NCBI GenBank assembly: GCA_007922195.1
Contig: ML681994.1
Span: forward strand, 54,234,669-54,298,668
From: Podocnemis expansa
Lineage: Eukaryota > Chordata > Testudines > Podocnemididae
Direction of reading: 5' to 3'
Length of the DNA: 64,000 nucleotides
The notes beneath the pieces are model-generated. The model saw nothing but the letters and a program-made list of their open reading frames with translations. It was not told the DNA's origin and did no database searches. Both the position numbers and the translations under genes were made by a program. Of the stretch, positions 1 through 10,433 are shown piece after piece (the first letter of the stretch is position 1; each line of letters begins with the position of its first letter).

Positions 1-384
1 TAACACTTGGACTGAAACAGACTCTTTATTAGCTGTTAAAGATACAGCATTTGTAACATTGATTGGCCACTATTAATTCAATCTGGTACAAGGCAGTGGC
101 ATGTGAAGGGGAATCTTTCCCATCTGCTCTAACTAACAGTCCAGATACCATGTGCTGGTTCATTACTTATCTAGTTCTGGGCTTTGACTTTTCTATTAAA
201 TGATAAGACAACACAAACTCCAATTTAAGCTTTTTCCACAGACTTGGCTGACCTGACAGTTCTTAGCTCAGGACTGCTTAGTCTACCTCTTAGGTTGTCT
301 TGGCCAAAGACCCAAGATCCCTCTGTTAGTTTAGGTTAGCTCAGAAGCCTGCTTCCTTCTTTTTAGTTCCTTTCAGACCTGTTA
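1..384. other. Intron 3 of LYZ-A, part of lysozyme duplication block A
   Basis: No coding sequence is seen. Read as reverse complement, this stretch resembles the plus strand at about 35400-35700, in intron 3 of the lysozyme gene LYZ-B. Shared landmarks are a run reading GAAGGAAGCAGGCTTC, the following CTAAACTAACAGAG, and later CAGTCCTGAGCTA followed by a GAACTGTCAGGT-like run. It therefore belongs to the last intron of the plus-strand lysozyme copy whose exon 4 is at 1902. Confidence 0.65.
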
Positions 385-1197
385 GGCTATGTTCACTCAC
401 AGGGGGTTATTTTGATACAAGCTGTTTTGATACAAGTTGTATTGAAATAACACCTTATTTCAAAATAAGTTAATTTGAATTAACAGTTTGTTATTTTAAA
501 TTAAGGAAAACAGCTCAAAGCGAAATAGCATGTTCAGACAATGGTTATTTCAAAACGAGTCACCGTTGTTTCGAAACAACACGTTCAGATGGCATTGTTT
601 TGAAACAATCATTTTGAAACAACGTTGTTTCGTCCCCACATGGCCTGTGTTCACACAGCACGCTTATTTCAAAACAACAGAGGTTGCTTCGAAATCAGAG
701 TTAGGTTGTTCACACAACGCACGGCTGTTTCGAAACAACGGGTTCCATTGTTTTGAAATAATGGCGTTGTTTCAAAACAAGTTAAACCCCATGCAGGGAC
801 GAAACAACGTTGTTTCAAAACAAGTTGTTTCGAAACAATGCCGTGCGTACACATTGTTTCAAAACAACGGTGACTTGTTTCGAAATAACTGTTGTCTGAA
901 CATGCTATTTCGATTCCTGCTTTTTTCCTTATTTTGAATTAACATTTTGTTAATTTGAAATAAGTTATTTCAAAATAAGGCATTATTTTGATACAAGTTG
1001 TTTCGAAACAGCCGTATCGAAATAACCCCCTGTGTGTGAACACAGCCATGGGGTTTAAGTTGTTTCAAAACAACGCTGTTGTTTTGAAACAGTGGAACCC
1101 ATTGTTTCGAAACAACAGTGCGTCGTGTGAACATGGCCTTTCTTATTTCAAAACAACCTCTGTTGTTTCGAAATAAGACTGTTGTGTGAACACACCC
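385..1197. mobile_element. Harbinger-type MITE built of TTATTTCGAAATAA / TTGTTTCGAAACAA palindromes
   Basis: The ends are inverted: GGCTATGTTCACTCACAG at the left, and TGTGAACACACCC at the right. They are flanked by identical 3-bp target duplications TTA (382-384 and 1198-1200), as expected for PIF/Harbinger. The interior is almost entirely a string of 14-bp palindromes centred on TCGA or its CpG-decayed forms TTGA and TCAA. The ORFs here are by-products of the repeats. The corresponding place in LYZ-B (about 35375) has no insertion, so this MITE arrived after the lysozyme duplication. Confidence 0.85.
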
Positions 1198-1200
1198 TTA

Positions 1201-1901
1201 GTGTTGGCAGGGGATACGGGACTAACTTCAGCTACTGTCTTCAGGACAGACCATTTACCACTTCCTGTCCATTGCACTTGTTCATCACATCACAACCATG
1301 CACATTCTTTTATTTCGAGAAATGTATTGGTTGAGCATCTGAGGTTCCCATTAGTTCAAATCCTAATGAAATAAGTCCATAGCCACCAAAGACTTCAAGA
1401 TTACGTCTCTGCTGCATAGCGGAGCCACCTGAGACTTCCAATGGCAGTGAGGATAGAACTTATATCACTTTTCTTCGGAAGCTTAGGCCCCTACAGCTGG
1501 AGCAAAAAGGGACTGAAGAGGAAAATGCTTATGAAAGAAAAATTAGCTAAGCTGATTCCATACAGTAGAGAACAGTGCTACAAGTACACCCATTTTCTAT
1601 GTTAGGAACGGCACCTGGTGAGATGGCCTTTGACAGGCATGTGGCAAAATTTTAGGAAGTGTTGGTAGATTTATTCAGGCATGAATAGCTCGAGGATCCA
1701 TCTAGGCCATGTACAATCAGAAGGTGTTGTGTGAGGATTGGGCCAGTGGCCAATTACATCATATTAGCTTGAGTCTCTGTTGAAATATTAGCTATGTAAA
1801 TACATTTAAAGGGTTGTTTTCTTTTTCTTGGCAGGGAGAGGGACTCTCTGATTAATGGTGAGCATGCCATAATCAATTTTTGTGATTTTTAATTCTCACA
1901 G
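1201..1901. other. Intron 3 of LYZ-A, distal part
   Basis: Non-coding. Read as reverse complement it resembles LYZ-B intron 3 (about 34690-35340) and LYZ-C flank (57096-58400). Shared runs include AACCTCAGATGCTCAACC and ACACTTCCTAAAAT. It ends in a splice acceptor at 1900-1901, just before exon 4. Confidence 0.7.
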
Positions 1902-1968
1902 GGTGGCATGGAAAAAGTACTGCAGAGGAAAAGATGTCTCCCGGTGGATCAGGGGCTGCAAGCTGTAA
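1902..1968 (+). CDS. LYZ: Lysozyme C, exon 4 (LYZ-A); exons 1-3 lie left of the window
   Basis: A CACAG acceptor precedes 67 coding nucleotides: one base completing a Trp codon, then 21 codons and TAA at 1966-1968. The peptide reads [20 protein letters not shown] plus a final L, the C-terminus of a c-type lysozyme. It carries the family's Cys115 and Cys127 (hen numbering), which in the family form disulfides with Cys30 and Cys6. The exon has the same length and phase as exon 4 of the minus-strand gene at 34611-34677. It differs there at six residues, and this copy has more basic residues (KK, RGK, R). The earlier exons are not in the window: the B-locus exon 3 homologue would fall beyond the left edge. 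No defect is visible, so this could be a working gene, but that cannot be judged from one exon. Confidence 0.93.
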
Positions 1969-2703
1969 AGAGTTGGGGTTTAGTCCAGCCTGGCTCCCTT
2001 GCAAATAAGCAGGGTTTCACATAAAGCCAAAAGTTCCTTCTGCTTGCTTCCTTCTTACAATTAATCACCTTCAAAATAGATCAATTTTGGAATCATCTGT
2101 TCTGTTCATTCCCTTTGAAGGATGAGGTACAAGCCACTGTTGGAAGACAGGCTGCTTGGTTAGATTTGCTATTTGTCTGCCCCAGTATGGCTATTCTTAT
2201 GTAAACTCAGGAGTAAGGTTCAATGAAACTTGCTAGTGAAATACAAATATTTTATTCCTTGCTAGTAAAACTGTGACTCTTTCCACCTGATCAGCTGCAA
2301 TAATTTACTTTCTGTTCTGTGCAGTCTTAAAGAGCTCTTAATACCTCTATATTATATCTGACATCTCCCAATGTGCATATCTGTCCCTCCTGTGAGGTCC
2401 TACTAGTGTGCTGTTCTGCTATGTAGACATAAATTATTATGATTGAGCACTTGCATTCATTGCAATCAATAAAATGGTTTACTTTGCACATGGTTTTTGT
2501 GATTATTGGTTAAGACACAAAAGAATCTGAATTTGCTATTATGGATTGTGGTCCAGCTCTTTGAAGTTATTTAGGCTCCTAGCCTCCAATGAAATCAATG
2601 GAAGTATAGAGCCTAAATACCTCTGATGATCTGGGCTTAGCACTATGAAAAATGAATAAAAAAGGACAGCATCAAGAAGTCCTAAATGTTTCATCTCTTG
2701 AAT
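1969..2703 (+). other. 3' UTR and downstream flank of LYZ-A
   Basis: About 500 bases separate the stop codon from the poly(A) signal at 2468, matching LYZ-B (498 bases). Homology with the minus strand of the B locus continues to about 2703 (B 33876), with the shared run TTTTTGTGATT-ATTGGTTAA. It then stops abruptly where Harbinger-derived sequence begins. Confidence 0.75.
2468..2473 (+). terminator. Poly(A) signal AATAAA of LYZ-A
   Basis: AATAAA within TGCAATCAATAAAATG. The same context occurs in reverse complement at the B locus (34106-34111), at the same distance from the stop codon. Conservation between paralogues supports function. Confidence 0.75.
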
Positions 2704-3145
2704 AAGAGCTCAGTGTTCAGTGCTCCTACCGCAGATAAAACTCTCCTTCTTTGTCAACAAAATAAAAACATCCTGATGAGACATATAGAGATTTTTGCAT
2801 CAATGTTGTATCACCAGTATCATTGTAGACACTGTGCTTGCTTATGCCACTGTAAATGGGCTCCAGGAGGTGTCCTGTAATGGCCACCATGTCCATTCTG
2901 GTCAGCAGTTTGAACTTCACTGACCTGTCCCCAGGTACACAGGCATCCACACGTCCCCCTTTAAAGGCATGGGGAATTGTTGGAATTCCACTTCTTGTTT
3001 GCTCAGTGTGGAGAGCTCGCATGGCATCTTGCCAGCTGACTAAACTGACTCGAGGCAACAAACTGTCTTTCACTTGGAACACACTGGACATGTTGGATGT
3101 GCTGGGTCTGTTAGGAGAGAAGACTGTGCACTTACAGCTCTCTAT

Positions 3146-3545
3146 GGCTGTGTTCACACACTGGGTTATTTCGATACGGTTGTTTTGAAACAACTTGTAT
3201 CGAAATAACACCTTATTTCAAAATAACAATTCGAATTAATAGCTTGTTAATTCGAATTAAGGAAAAAAGCTCAAAGTGAAATAGCAGGTTCAGGCAAGAG
3301 TTATTTCTAAACAAGTCACCGTTGTTTCAAAACAACATGTTCGCATGGCGTTGTTTCGAAACAATCGTTTTGGAACAATGTTGTTTCATCCCCGCATGGG
3401 GTTTAACTTGTTTCGAAACAATGCCGTTGTTTCAAAACAACAGGACCCGTTGTTTCGAAACAACCGTGCGTCATGTGAACAGCCTAAATCTTATTTCGAA
3501 AGAATCTCTGTTGTTTCAAAATAAGAGGGCTGTGTGAACACAGCC
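3146..3545. mobile_element. Harbinger-type palindromic MITE nested in Harbinger ORF1
   Basis: Ends GGCTGTGTTCACACA and TGTGTGAACACAGCC are perfect inverted repeats, with TAT target duplications at 3143-3145 and 3546-3548. The interior is an array of TTGTTTCGAAACAA-type palindromes plus an A/T-rich TTCGAATTAA section. It closely resembles the element at 385-1197. Confidence 0.88.
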
Positions 3546-3548
3546 TAT

Positions 3549-4249
3549 GACACCAAACTCAGATTTGTCATGACGAGTTGGAAAAGGACTATGAACAGGA
3601 TATGCATCCGCATGGATGGTGCTTAGAGGAGAAGAGCTAAACCTCTCCACAAAAAAGACTGGCCATGCTCAAGGGGAATGCCATGTATGTGGTGTAGGTC
3701 ATCTCATCTCTCCAGAGGTGAAATGGCCCATCGCCATACTTGGAATGTGGAAGCGTAGCCCCATAGAAGTGGGGTGGGCACCAGTGCCCAGATCATGAGA
3801 CTACTCTGCCTCTTCCCCTGAGGACTTGCCATTACGCTATCTCTTTCCACCATTGCTCCACTTAGTCTCCAAGGCCTTTTCCCCACCTTGCTGCTCACTA
3901 ATCTCTGCCCTCTCCCACCCACTGTTGACCTTAGGCAGGGAAAAAATGTAGCAATTGCTCCCTCTCTTCTGGGAAGTTGGCAGAGAGGAATGAATGGTTG
4001 GTGGAAAGGCCTAGGTGAGAGGGAGCATAGAGGAGCAAGCAACGTGAAGGCAGGACCATAGGGAGAGGATCAGAAGGGATGTGATGGAGCTGGGGTGTGG
4101 CTTTAGGGCAAAGAGACTAAACAGGTGAGGGGGATCAGGGCAGCGCTACAGCCCAGGCACCAGCTACTCCCACTGGGGAATTTCAACACTTACATGTGAA
4201 CTTTTCCAAACGGAAGACTCACAAACAGTGCCTATGCACATCCATGCAG
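3549..4249. other. Spacer inside the decayed Harbinger element
   Basis: This lies between the two recognisable parts of ORF1. I see short unrelated ORFs and no domain, repeat or RNA gene. Confidence 0.4.
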
Positions 4250-4600
4250 TGTTCAGGTAAAGGAGCTGAGGAAGGTGTACCAGAAGTCAAGCGTACTCAG
4301 TGCTGCATGGAAGACCTGCCATTTCTGTGACCTGGATGACATCCTCAGTGGTGACCCAACCTCCACCCAAAATAGCTCCTTGGATACTTCAACAGGGCTG
4401 CAGAGAGCAGACAATGGACACAATCAAGAATCTACTGATGGATGAGGAGGTTGAATTTTATGATGAGACTGGACAGGTAACAAAGTCATCCAGGGCTGTG
4501 GGGAGCAATGGCCTCTTCTTGATCCATAAGGATTCCAGTCACTCCCAGAACTTCATATTGGGTGTACGTAATGCAGAAGAGGAGAGCTCTGGCAAATGAT

Positions 4601-6006
4601 CTTCTTAGGGTGATGCTGCTCAGTTACAAGGTAGAGCTGTCCTTTGCTTTGTTACATATTAGAAATGGGTGAAGGAACACACGTATACAAGACTAGCTGT
4701 GTTTGTATGTGCTACACATTCTCTTTTTCGGTTAAGCAGTGTGGCAGAAGCATATGTTAATGCACATTGAAAGAGAGCTCTAGGAAACTTTCCTGGAGGT
4801 ATTCGCCAATCCCCTGCTGAAGGCTCCTTTACAGAGCTGCTTTGTTCCTGCCCCGTTGTTGGAAAAGTTTCCTGTGCAAACTGGTAATTGTTTGTACAAG
4901 GACCAATGTAGAACACGGATATGCAGCATATGGACCCAGTTGGAAGCTGCTTGCCTACCATGCTTACCCTGACAAGTGACATAATAAACTTCTTTGAATA
5001 CCACTTGTTGAAAATGGTGGCAGGATTTATAATTATGTCATTCGTCACCCATAGTAGTTCTCTTAAAAAACCACCTACACCCATTGCTTCAGCTTGAGCA
5101 CATCCTAACCCGCTAGATTGAATTTACTGTGTTAGGTTGTTCACTGAGTTGTGTGCTTGCCAACTGATTTGTGTTTAAACAGAGGTGTATTTTACTATAA
5201 TGGTTTGACACTGTGAGAGCAGTAATAATCATGCTTCTGTTCATTATTGCCTGTGCTTTTGCAAATGTGGCCTTCCAGGAGAATCCCCTACACTCGTTTG
5301 GATTGCCTCTACAAAATAAGCTAGCACCTGAATAGTAGCATAGAGGATGTGTATTGAGAGGTCTGAAGAACAAGAACTCAGGGCATGGAGATAGACTTTA
5401 AATGAAAATTATAAATAATAGACAGGCAGGACAGACAGGAGGGCCAGGAGTGAATTCTAAAGGGCCAGAAGCAGGTGATAAAAGTGATGGAGGATCAAAC
5501 GGAGATGCTGAAGTCACTAATCATGGTTCAGGCAGAATTCATGCATCCTTGCCCCTTCTTAATCTCATGCCAGTGCAGTAAATACAGAACTGTTTGCTAT
5601 GCCGGACCCAAACTCTTCCCATATATTTCTTCCAAGCTTCTAGCCCATCTCAGTACCCCACTCATTCCATGCCTTCAGACAGCTTCCAGAATGTTCAACC
5701 AAGTTACACAAATCTATGAGATCCTACCTTGTCCTTCATTGCTATCCCCCTTCCACCCAAGCATTTTATTTGTGTTGTTCATCGGTATTTAATAAAAACA
5801 AACTCTCTGAAAGATAACCTATTGTTATTCATCCAATGGACATAGTGGTTGCTGCTGCAATTAAGACACGGTGGCAATTGTATCATTTGCAGACAACAAT
5901 CATGCTCAAGAGCCATCAAAAATCTTCATTCAGGGCAGCAAGTTAACAAAACATGGCAAAGTGCTATAGAGAAAGACATATTACTGGTGCTTGTCAAAAT
6001 AGTGCT
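4601..6006. other. Central part of the decayed Harbinger element, nothing recognisable
   Basis: This lies between the end of ORF1 and the start (C-terminal end) of the converging transposase. Short ORFs only. One minus-strand reading frame spans 4659-5084 but shows no known domain. Confidence 0.4.
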
Positions 6007-8300
6007 TTAATGGCTCACTGATTCAAATAACCCTCCATTGTGCCCCTCTGATTGGCCTGGTGTCTGGCTGGTAGCAAAATCAGCCACCAGGCAATCCACC
6101 TCTGTCTTCCACCTATTAGGAAAGTTTTTACCTTCAGAGTCGCAATAATTATACAGTACACAGGAGGATGCTATGATCATGGCAATATTTTCATTATTCA
6201 GGTTTAACATGGCATAAAGGCAATGCCAGAAAGCTTTTAATCTGATAAATGCAGATTCTATGGTCACTCTGCAACTGCTCAGCCTAATCTTGAAGTGTAT
6301 CTTGCTGTTATTCAGGTTTCCTATATAAGCTGTCATAAACAGTAGTTAAAGGGTATGGTTGGTTGCCTAGGGTCACCATGAGCATTTCGATATCCCTGTT
6401 ACATTCTGAGTCCTCACACACCCCTATAATCTGCTGTGGATATCTTTCACCCTTGCACTATAACTGTATACAGTCCAATGCAAAGTATGTCATGTACAGT
6501 GTTCTTGGAATGCTCATGGCATGCTCTACATCAGTTGTTCCTAACCTGGGGTCTGGGAGCCCCAGGGCGTCCATGGACATATTGCAGGGGGGTCTGCAGA
6601 GCCTCTCTCTACCAGGGCCAGAATCCAGCTGCAGCCCCAATGCTCCCCGCCAGGGCTGCCTCTCCCTGCCCATGGCTGGATTCCAGCAGGGTGATGAGGC
6701 CGCAGCAGCTCTCCAGGAGGGGCAAGGGCAGGGGGCCATAGCCACCATGGGTCAGCTCCCCAGCAGCATGTGCCATGGTGGCAGCAGTGCTGCTCACCAG
6801 CTGTCACAGTGGCACTGCCACAGTGGTGCAGGCCAGATCACATTATCAGCCCAGGGTGCTGGAAAGATTTTTTTTGTTAAAAGGGGGTCCCTAGCCTGAA
6901 AAAGATTGGGAACCACTGCTCTACACTATTGCTATATAGTAGCATGTTTCCTGCAACATCATGTATGTGTAGAAATATGAAACTCTGACTGATCATATTC
7001 CCAAATATATCTAACATGGCTCAAGGAGGGGCAGACAAACAGAACTGGGTTCATACATACCCAGTGAAGCCATGTATACAAGAACAAGGCAGATCAAATA
7101 CCTTAGCTGAGAGGGAAGAATTACCTGACAGCAAGAAAGGAGGTGTGGGGGGGAACGGTGGCAAGGGGATTTGAAAAGAAGAGGAAGAGACACTTTGGAC
7201 TGGTTAAGGGTCTTCTCTGGTGACTATCTTCTAAGCAACATCAAAGATTGATACCTACACACACGTTGGGAAGAATCTGGCTACAAAAATTATTGGTGGC
7301 CAAGGCTGTGGCTAAACTGAACATGACCGAAACAGTGATCTTTGTTTAGAATGCAAGTTATCTTTTATTTGATGGTGATTATCTCCTTGACTGAATTAAT
7401 ATCTGATTTTGCACAGGTCTGCCTTACATTCACTTTAAATCCTTTTGTAACCAATAACCTTATGTTGTTTTATCTAAAGCAGTGAAATGTTGTATGAATA
7501 TGTGTGAAGGCCTTATTGAGAGCAAAAGCTGGTGTCTGTTGATTTCTTTGTTAAATTGACAGACTGATGTAAATGAGCTTGTAGTGACCATGAGGTGCTC
7601 TGATCCATGCAAGACAGTAGCTCCTAGGGTTGCATCTGAAACTGGAAGTGTTTCCTGGGGGAATATCATGAGTGACTACTGAGAGCACACTTCCACTGAG
7701 GCAAGGTCTGCCTACACACAAGAGGCTGAGTGTGAGCTGGCCCAGGAATGGATGTTCACACAGCAAGGCAGGGTAAGTCTGGACCCTAGAGTGGAGTTTT
7801 GTGGGGCACAGTGGCACACCAATCCAGATTGCAAGAAGGGAGCATCACCAACCCCCAAAGGAATCTTCTGCTCTGGTAAGAAAGTCCCTGCTTGCCTCTT
7901 TTTGTAGAGACCCCTGTTCTTGAAAATGCATGGGTCATGCACCCTTCCTGACCACCCTGCATTGATACCAATGAAACACTCATGGCAATCCCCAAGCCCC
8001 TGTAACTCTATACAGAATGTACCCCCTTCTATTGATGTACTCCATCACAAGATGGGCTGGGGCCAATATTGTCATATACATGTTATATACATATAATTCT
8101 ACTGCAGTTAGGAAGTCTTTTTGCCTCAAAGCCATCCACTATTTCATGCATATTTCCAAGGGTCACAGTCCTTCATAGCAGAGTGCAAATAATGGACCTG
8201 AAGTTTTCCATTAACACAGCCTCAGTGGTGGACTTTCTGACGCCCAAATGATTCACAACCAACTTGTAGCCATCTGGAGTCACCAGCTTCCACATGGCAA
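6007..8300 (-). pseudogene. HARBI1-like DDE transposase, fragmented
   Basis: Minus-strand pieces read in order as a PIF/Harbinger transposase. A helix-turn-helix-like segment lies near 8290-8200 (NHLGVRKSTTEAVLME). It is followed by HEIVDGF...LPNCSRII near 8150, the GWSGRVHDPCIFKN-like piece near 7950, and LYKKRQAGTFLPEQKI (7942-7850). The C-terminal RVTIESAFIRLKAFWHCL...VLYNYCDSEG is at 6270-6120, where the third catalytic acid (E of IESAF) remains. Between the last two pieces lie a hAT MITE (6532-6918) and about 800 unrecognised bases. Many stops and frameshifts are present, so it is dead. Confidence 0.7.
6532..6918. mobile_element. hAT-type non-autonomous element
   Basis: Ends CAGTTGTTCCTAACC and GGGAACCACTG are inverted repeats of a common vertebrate hAT form. 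The flanks are 8-bp target duplications CTCTACAT (6524-6531) and CTCTACAC (6919-6926), 7 of 8 identical. The interior is GC-rich and non-coding; the overlapping ORFs on both strands are compositional. It lies inside the broken Harbinger transposase. Confidence 0.88.
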
Positions 8301-8942
8301 TTGCCACTTGCTCTCCACCAAGACATCAGCTCTCATTTTGGTGTCCTTTTGTTACCTTGTTGGTGCGAGCTCAACACACAATAATTCCTGAATCCAAAAG
8401 CAATGGTATACCAGATGCACTGTTTTGTGAATGCTAAAAGTAACATGGTGTTTCTTTCGATGGCATGCAAAAGGTCAGGCACCTCTGATTCAGATCTGGA
8501 GTTCATTAAATACTGAATGACCACCCACTATGTATTCATAACAGTGGTCATAACAGTGGGGAGCAGTGGAAGATCCTGCATTGCAGACAAAAATGGTGGG
8601 CACACAGTAAATGTGCAATTGAAAAATACTGTGAAATGGTCAGAAGCTCACAGAATGAGGGGACAGAAAAAACTATACCATGGGAGGTAGAGCCCATGCC
8701 CCCTGATGCACCTTGCTTCATTCTGCCTTCCCCCAACCTCTAGCTGCAGAAGAAGGCAAGTTGCACAGTGGGAAAGCTACCCACAGTGCACTCTTCACAT
8801 TGTCAGTGCTTGAGCACCAACTGTGGATGTGCTTCACTGACAAAAGGAGTATTGTGTGACCATGTGCAAACAATGTAATTACAACGCTTTTTGATCACTA
8901 GCATAACTTGCTTGAGAAAACTCAGTAGGATAGACAAGGCCT

Positions 8943-9201
8943 AAGTCAAATTCATAACATCTCTCCAAATTCTTTAGTTCTCTTCCACACACTTTTGAAG
9001 TAGTTCTGAAATTGTGTAAACCTGAATATATTGTTACTACAAAACCTTTCTGTTAGAAAAGGATATTTCAGCATTCGATGGATTCTCCTGGCCTTTATCC
9101 TGAAAGCTGTGCTACATAAAAGGACATACGATTTTACTTTAAAACCTCTTATGTTGCTGCTGACACCAAAATGACTATTATTGCTGCTCAGTCCTATCCT
9201 A
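8943..9201. other. Lysozyme duplication block A, resumed
   Basis: Its reverse complement matches block C at about 55280-55550, including GAATTTGACTTAG, AAAAGGATATTTCAGCA and TGCTGCTGCTGACACCAA. This shows that the 6.2 kb Harbinger sequence to its left is an insertion. No genes. Confidence 0.75.
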
Positions 9202-9582
9202 GGGTATGTTTACATTGTAGGCTCTGTTAAGTCAACTTAACAAGGTTGATATTAAGTTGACTTAAAGTCAAACTTGCTAAATCAACCTTCCACATTCCAA
9301 ACACCTGTAGGTTGCCTGCATCCACAGTGGCAGCTGCTAGGTCAACTTAATGCTTAAGCCAACCTTATTAAGTAGTCTTAAGGGCTATGCCCCACCTACA
9401 CTGGCTTATTTTGACTTAATAAGAGCCACTTAAGCCTTAAATCGACCTTAAGAGGTAGTGTTATTAAGTTGATTTAAGGAAGTGCTTAAGTCGACTTAAT
9501 AAATTACCAGTGTGGATGGAGCTTTCCTTAGGTCGACTTAAAGAAGGTTAAGTCAACCTAAGGTTGCAGTAAAGCCACACCC
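9202..9582. mobile_element. Harbinger-type MITE with TTAAGTCGACTTAA palindromes
   Basis: It starts GGGTATGTTTACATTG and ends AAAGCCACACCC, with CTA duplicated at 9199-9201 and 9583-9585. The interior repeats TTAAGTCGACTTAA and decayed forms such as TTAAGTCAACTTAA. It has the same architecture as the other MITEs here, but the arms of the palindrome are AAG/CTT. Confidence 0.75.
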
Positions 9583-9585
9583 CTA

Positions 9586-10148
9586 ATGTGTACAGATCTT
9601 CCCCACTGTTGTATTGTTGATCATTTTTGTTACACAGCAGAATCATCATTTTACCCTGCAGAATCATCATTAAAACAATCAGATATCAATGTATCCAGCT
9701 CTTTAGCTGGTATATGCAAATTTGCAAACGCAAATTCTTCATGCCAATAGGTATCAATAATACACTTTTCAAAAGCCAGTTCTGATGACAAGATCTAACT
9801 TTCTGTGTGTTATTTTGTGTTCCCTTCTGTTGGTAAAGTGCCCTTGTATGTCAGAGACTATCCTATACCGATAAACCAAAACAATTCTGGGTTTCTTAAG
9901 TGATAAATTTTTCCATTTGAAATCTTTCATTTGTTTCACTTTGTCCTTCTTTAAAGTGAAAGGGCAACCACAGATCACAGTTAATCATACGAACTAGGGA
10001 AAGATGCTATGAAAATGATAGATCCTACTCTTGCTCTATTAATAGCAAAACAATGACTGAACATTTCTACTTTAATAATGCTAGAAATAAAGAGCTATGA
10101 AAAGATAATTATCTAAACTGCAGTAAGGAAAATCAAGAGGTAAAGCTC
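9586..10148. other. Lysozyme duplication block A, left of the large Harbinger element
   Basis: Part of this matches block C (about 54470-54780) in reverse complement. The clearest shared run is GGCTTTTGAAAAGTGTATTA, followed by TGGCATGAA. No gene. Confidence 0.65.
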
Positions 10149-10433
10149 TTAGGGTATGTCCACACGAGGTTTTTATTTCGAAACAACACTGGTTGTTTTG
10201 AAACAAAAACCTACATGTCCACATGACGTTCTCTTGTTTCGAAATGATGGGCTCCGTTGCTTCGAAACAAGAGCTGTCGTTTTGAAATGGCTTAAACCCC
10301 GAAATGATGGCTATTTTCAAAATAACGCCATTGGGACATGCTGTTTCAAAACGACGGTTATTTCGAAATCAGTCATTTTGAAATAACCGTCGTTTGGACA
10401 TGTTATTTCGAAACAAGTGAGTCCTGTCAAAGC

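Larger units (their letters stand above)
2950..4600 (+). pseudogene. Harbinger ORF1 (Myb/SANT-like DNA-binding protein), broken
   Basis: Plus-strand translation gives a Myb/SANT-like helix at about 3080-3140 (LDMLDVLGLLGEKTVHLQL), matching the related fragment at 33050-33298. After an inserted MITE (3146-3545) the C-terminal part resumes at about 4250-4600 with motifs VKELRKVYQKSS, CHFCDLDDILSGDPTST and, in another frame, RNAEEESSGK. These resemble the trihelix and FYxEL...ILGGDPT... segments of vertebrate Harbinger ORF1 proteins. Such proteins help bring the transposase to DNA and to the nucleus. Stops and frameshifts are frequent, so it is not functional. Identification is from motif memory, not a search. 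Confidence 0.55.
2704..8942. mobile_element. Degenerate PIF/Harbinger transposon with convergent ORFs, inserted in lysozyme block A
   Basis: Lysozyme-block homology is interrupted here and resumes at 8943 (matching the reverse complement of C near 55546). Inside are a Myb/SANT-type ORF1 on the plus strand (about 2950-4600) and HARBI1-like transposase remains on the minus strand (about 8300-6007), converging as in the better preserved element at 10152-14228. The right end reads CTACTG...AGGCCTTGTCTATC in reverse complement, similar to the terminal repeat of the related fragment at 32751-33643. No matching left end is seen. About 0.6-0.9 kb of block C has no counterpart in A, so the insertion was probably accompanied by a deletion. 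Confidence 0.6.

Noticed and set aside
385..1197. Regularly spaced short repeats that could suggest a CRISPR array, and an ORF of 135 codons
   Set aside because: The repeats are palindromes packed without unique spacers and lie between transposon ends with a target duplication. The ORF is translation of the repeats (VVSKQ, FRNN). The genome is animal.
6363..6899. 178-residue plus-strand ORF
   Set aside because: It spans the non-coding hAT element at 6532-6918, with no domain.
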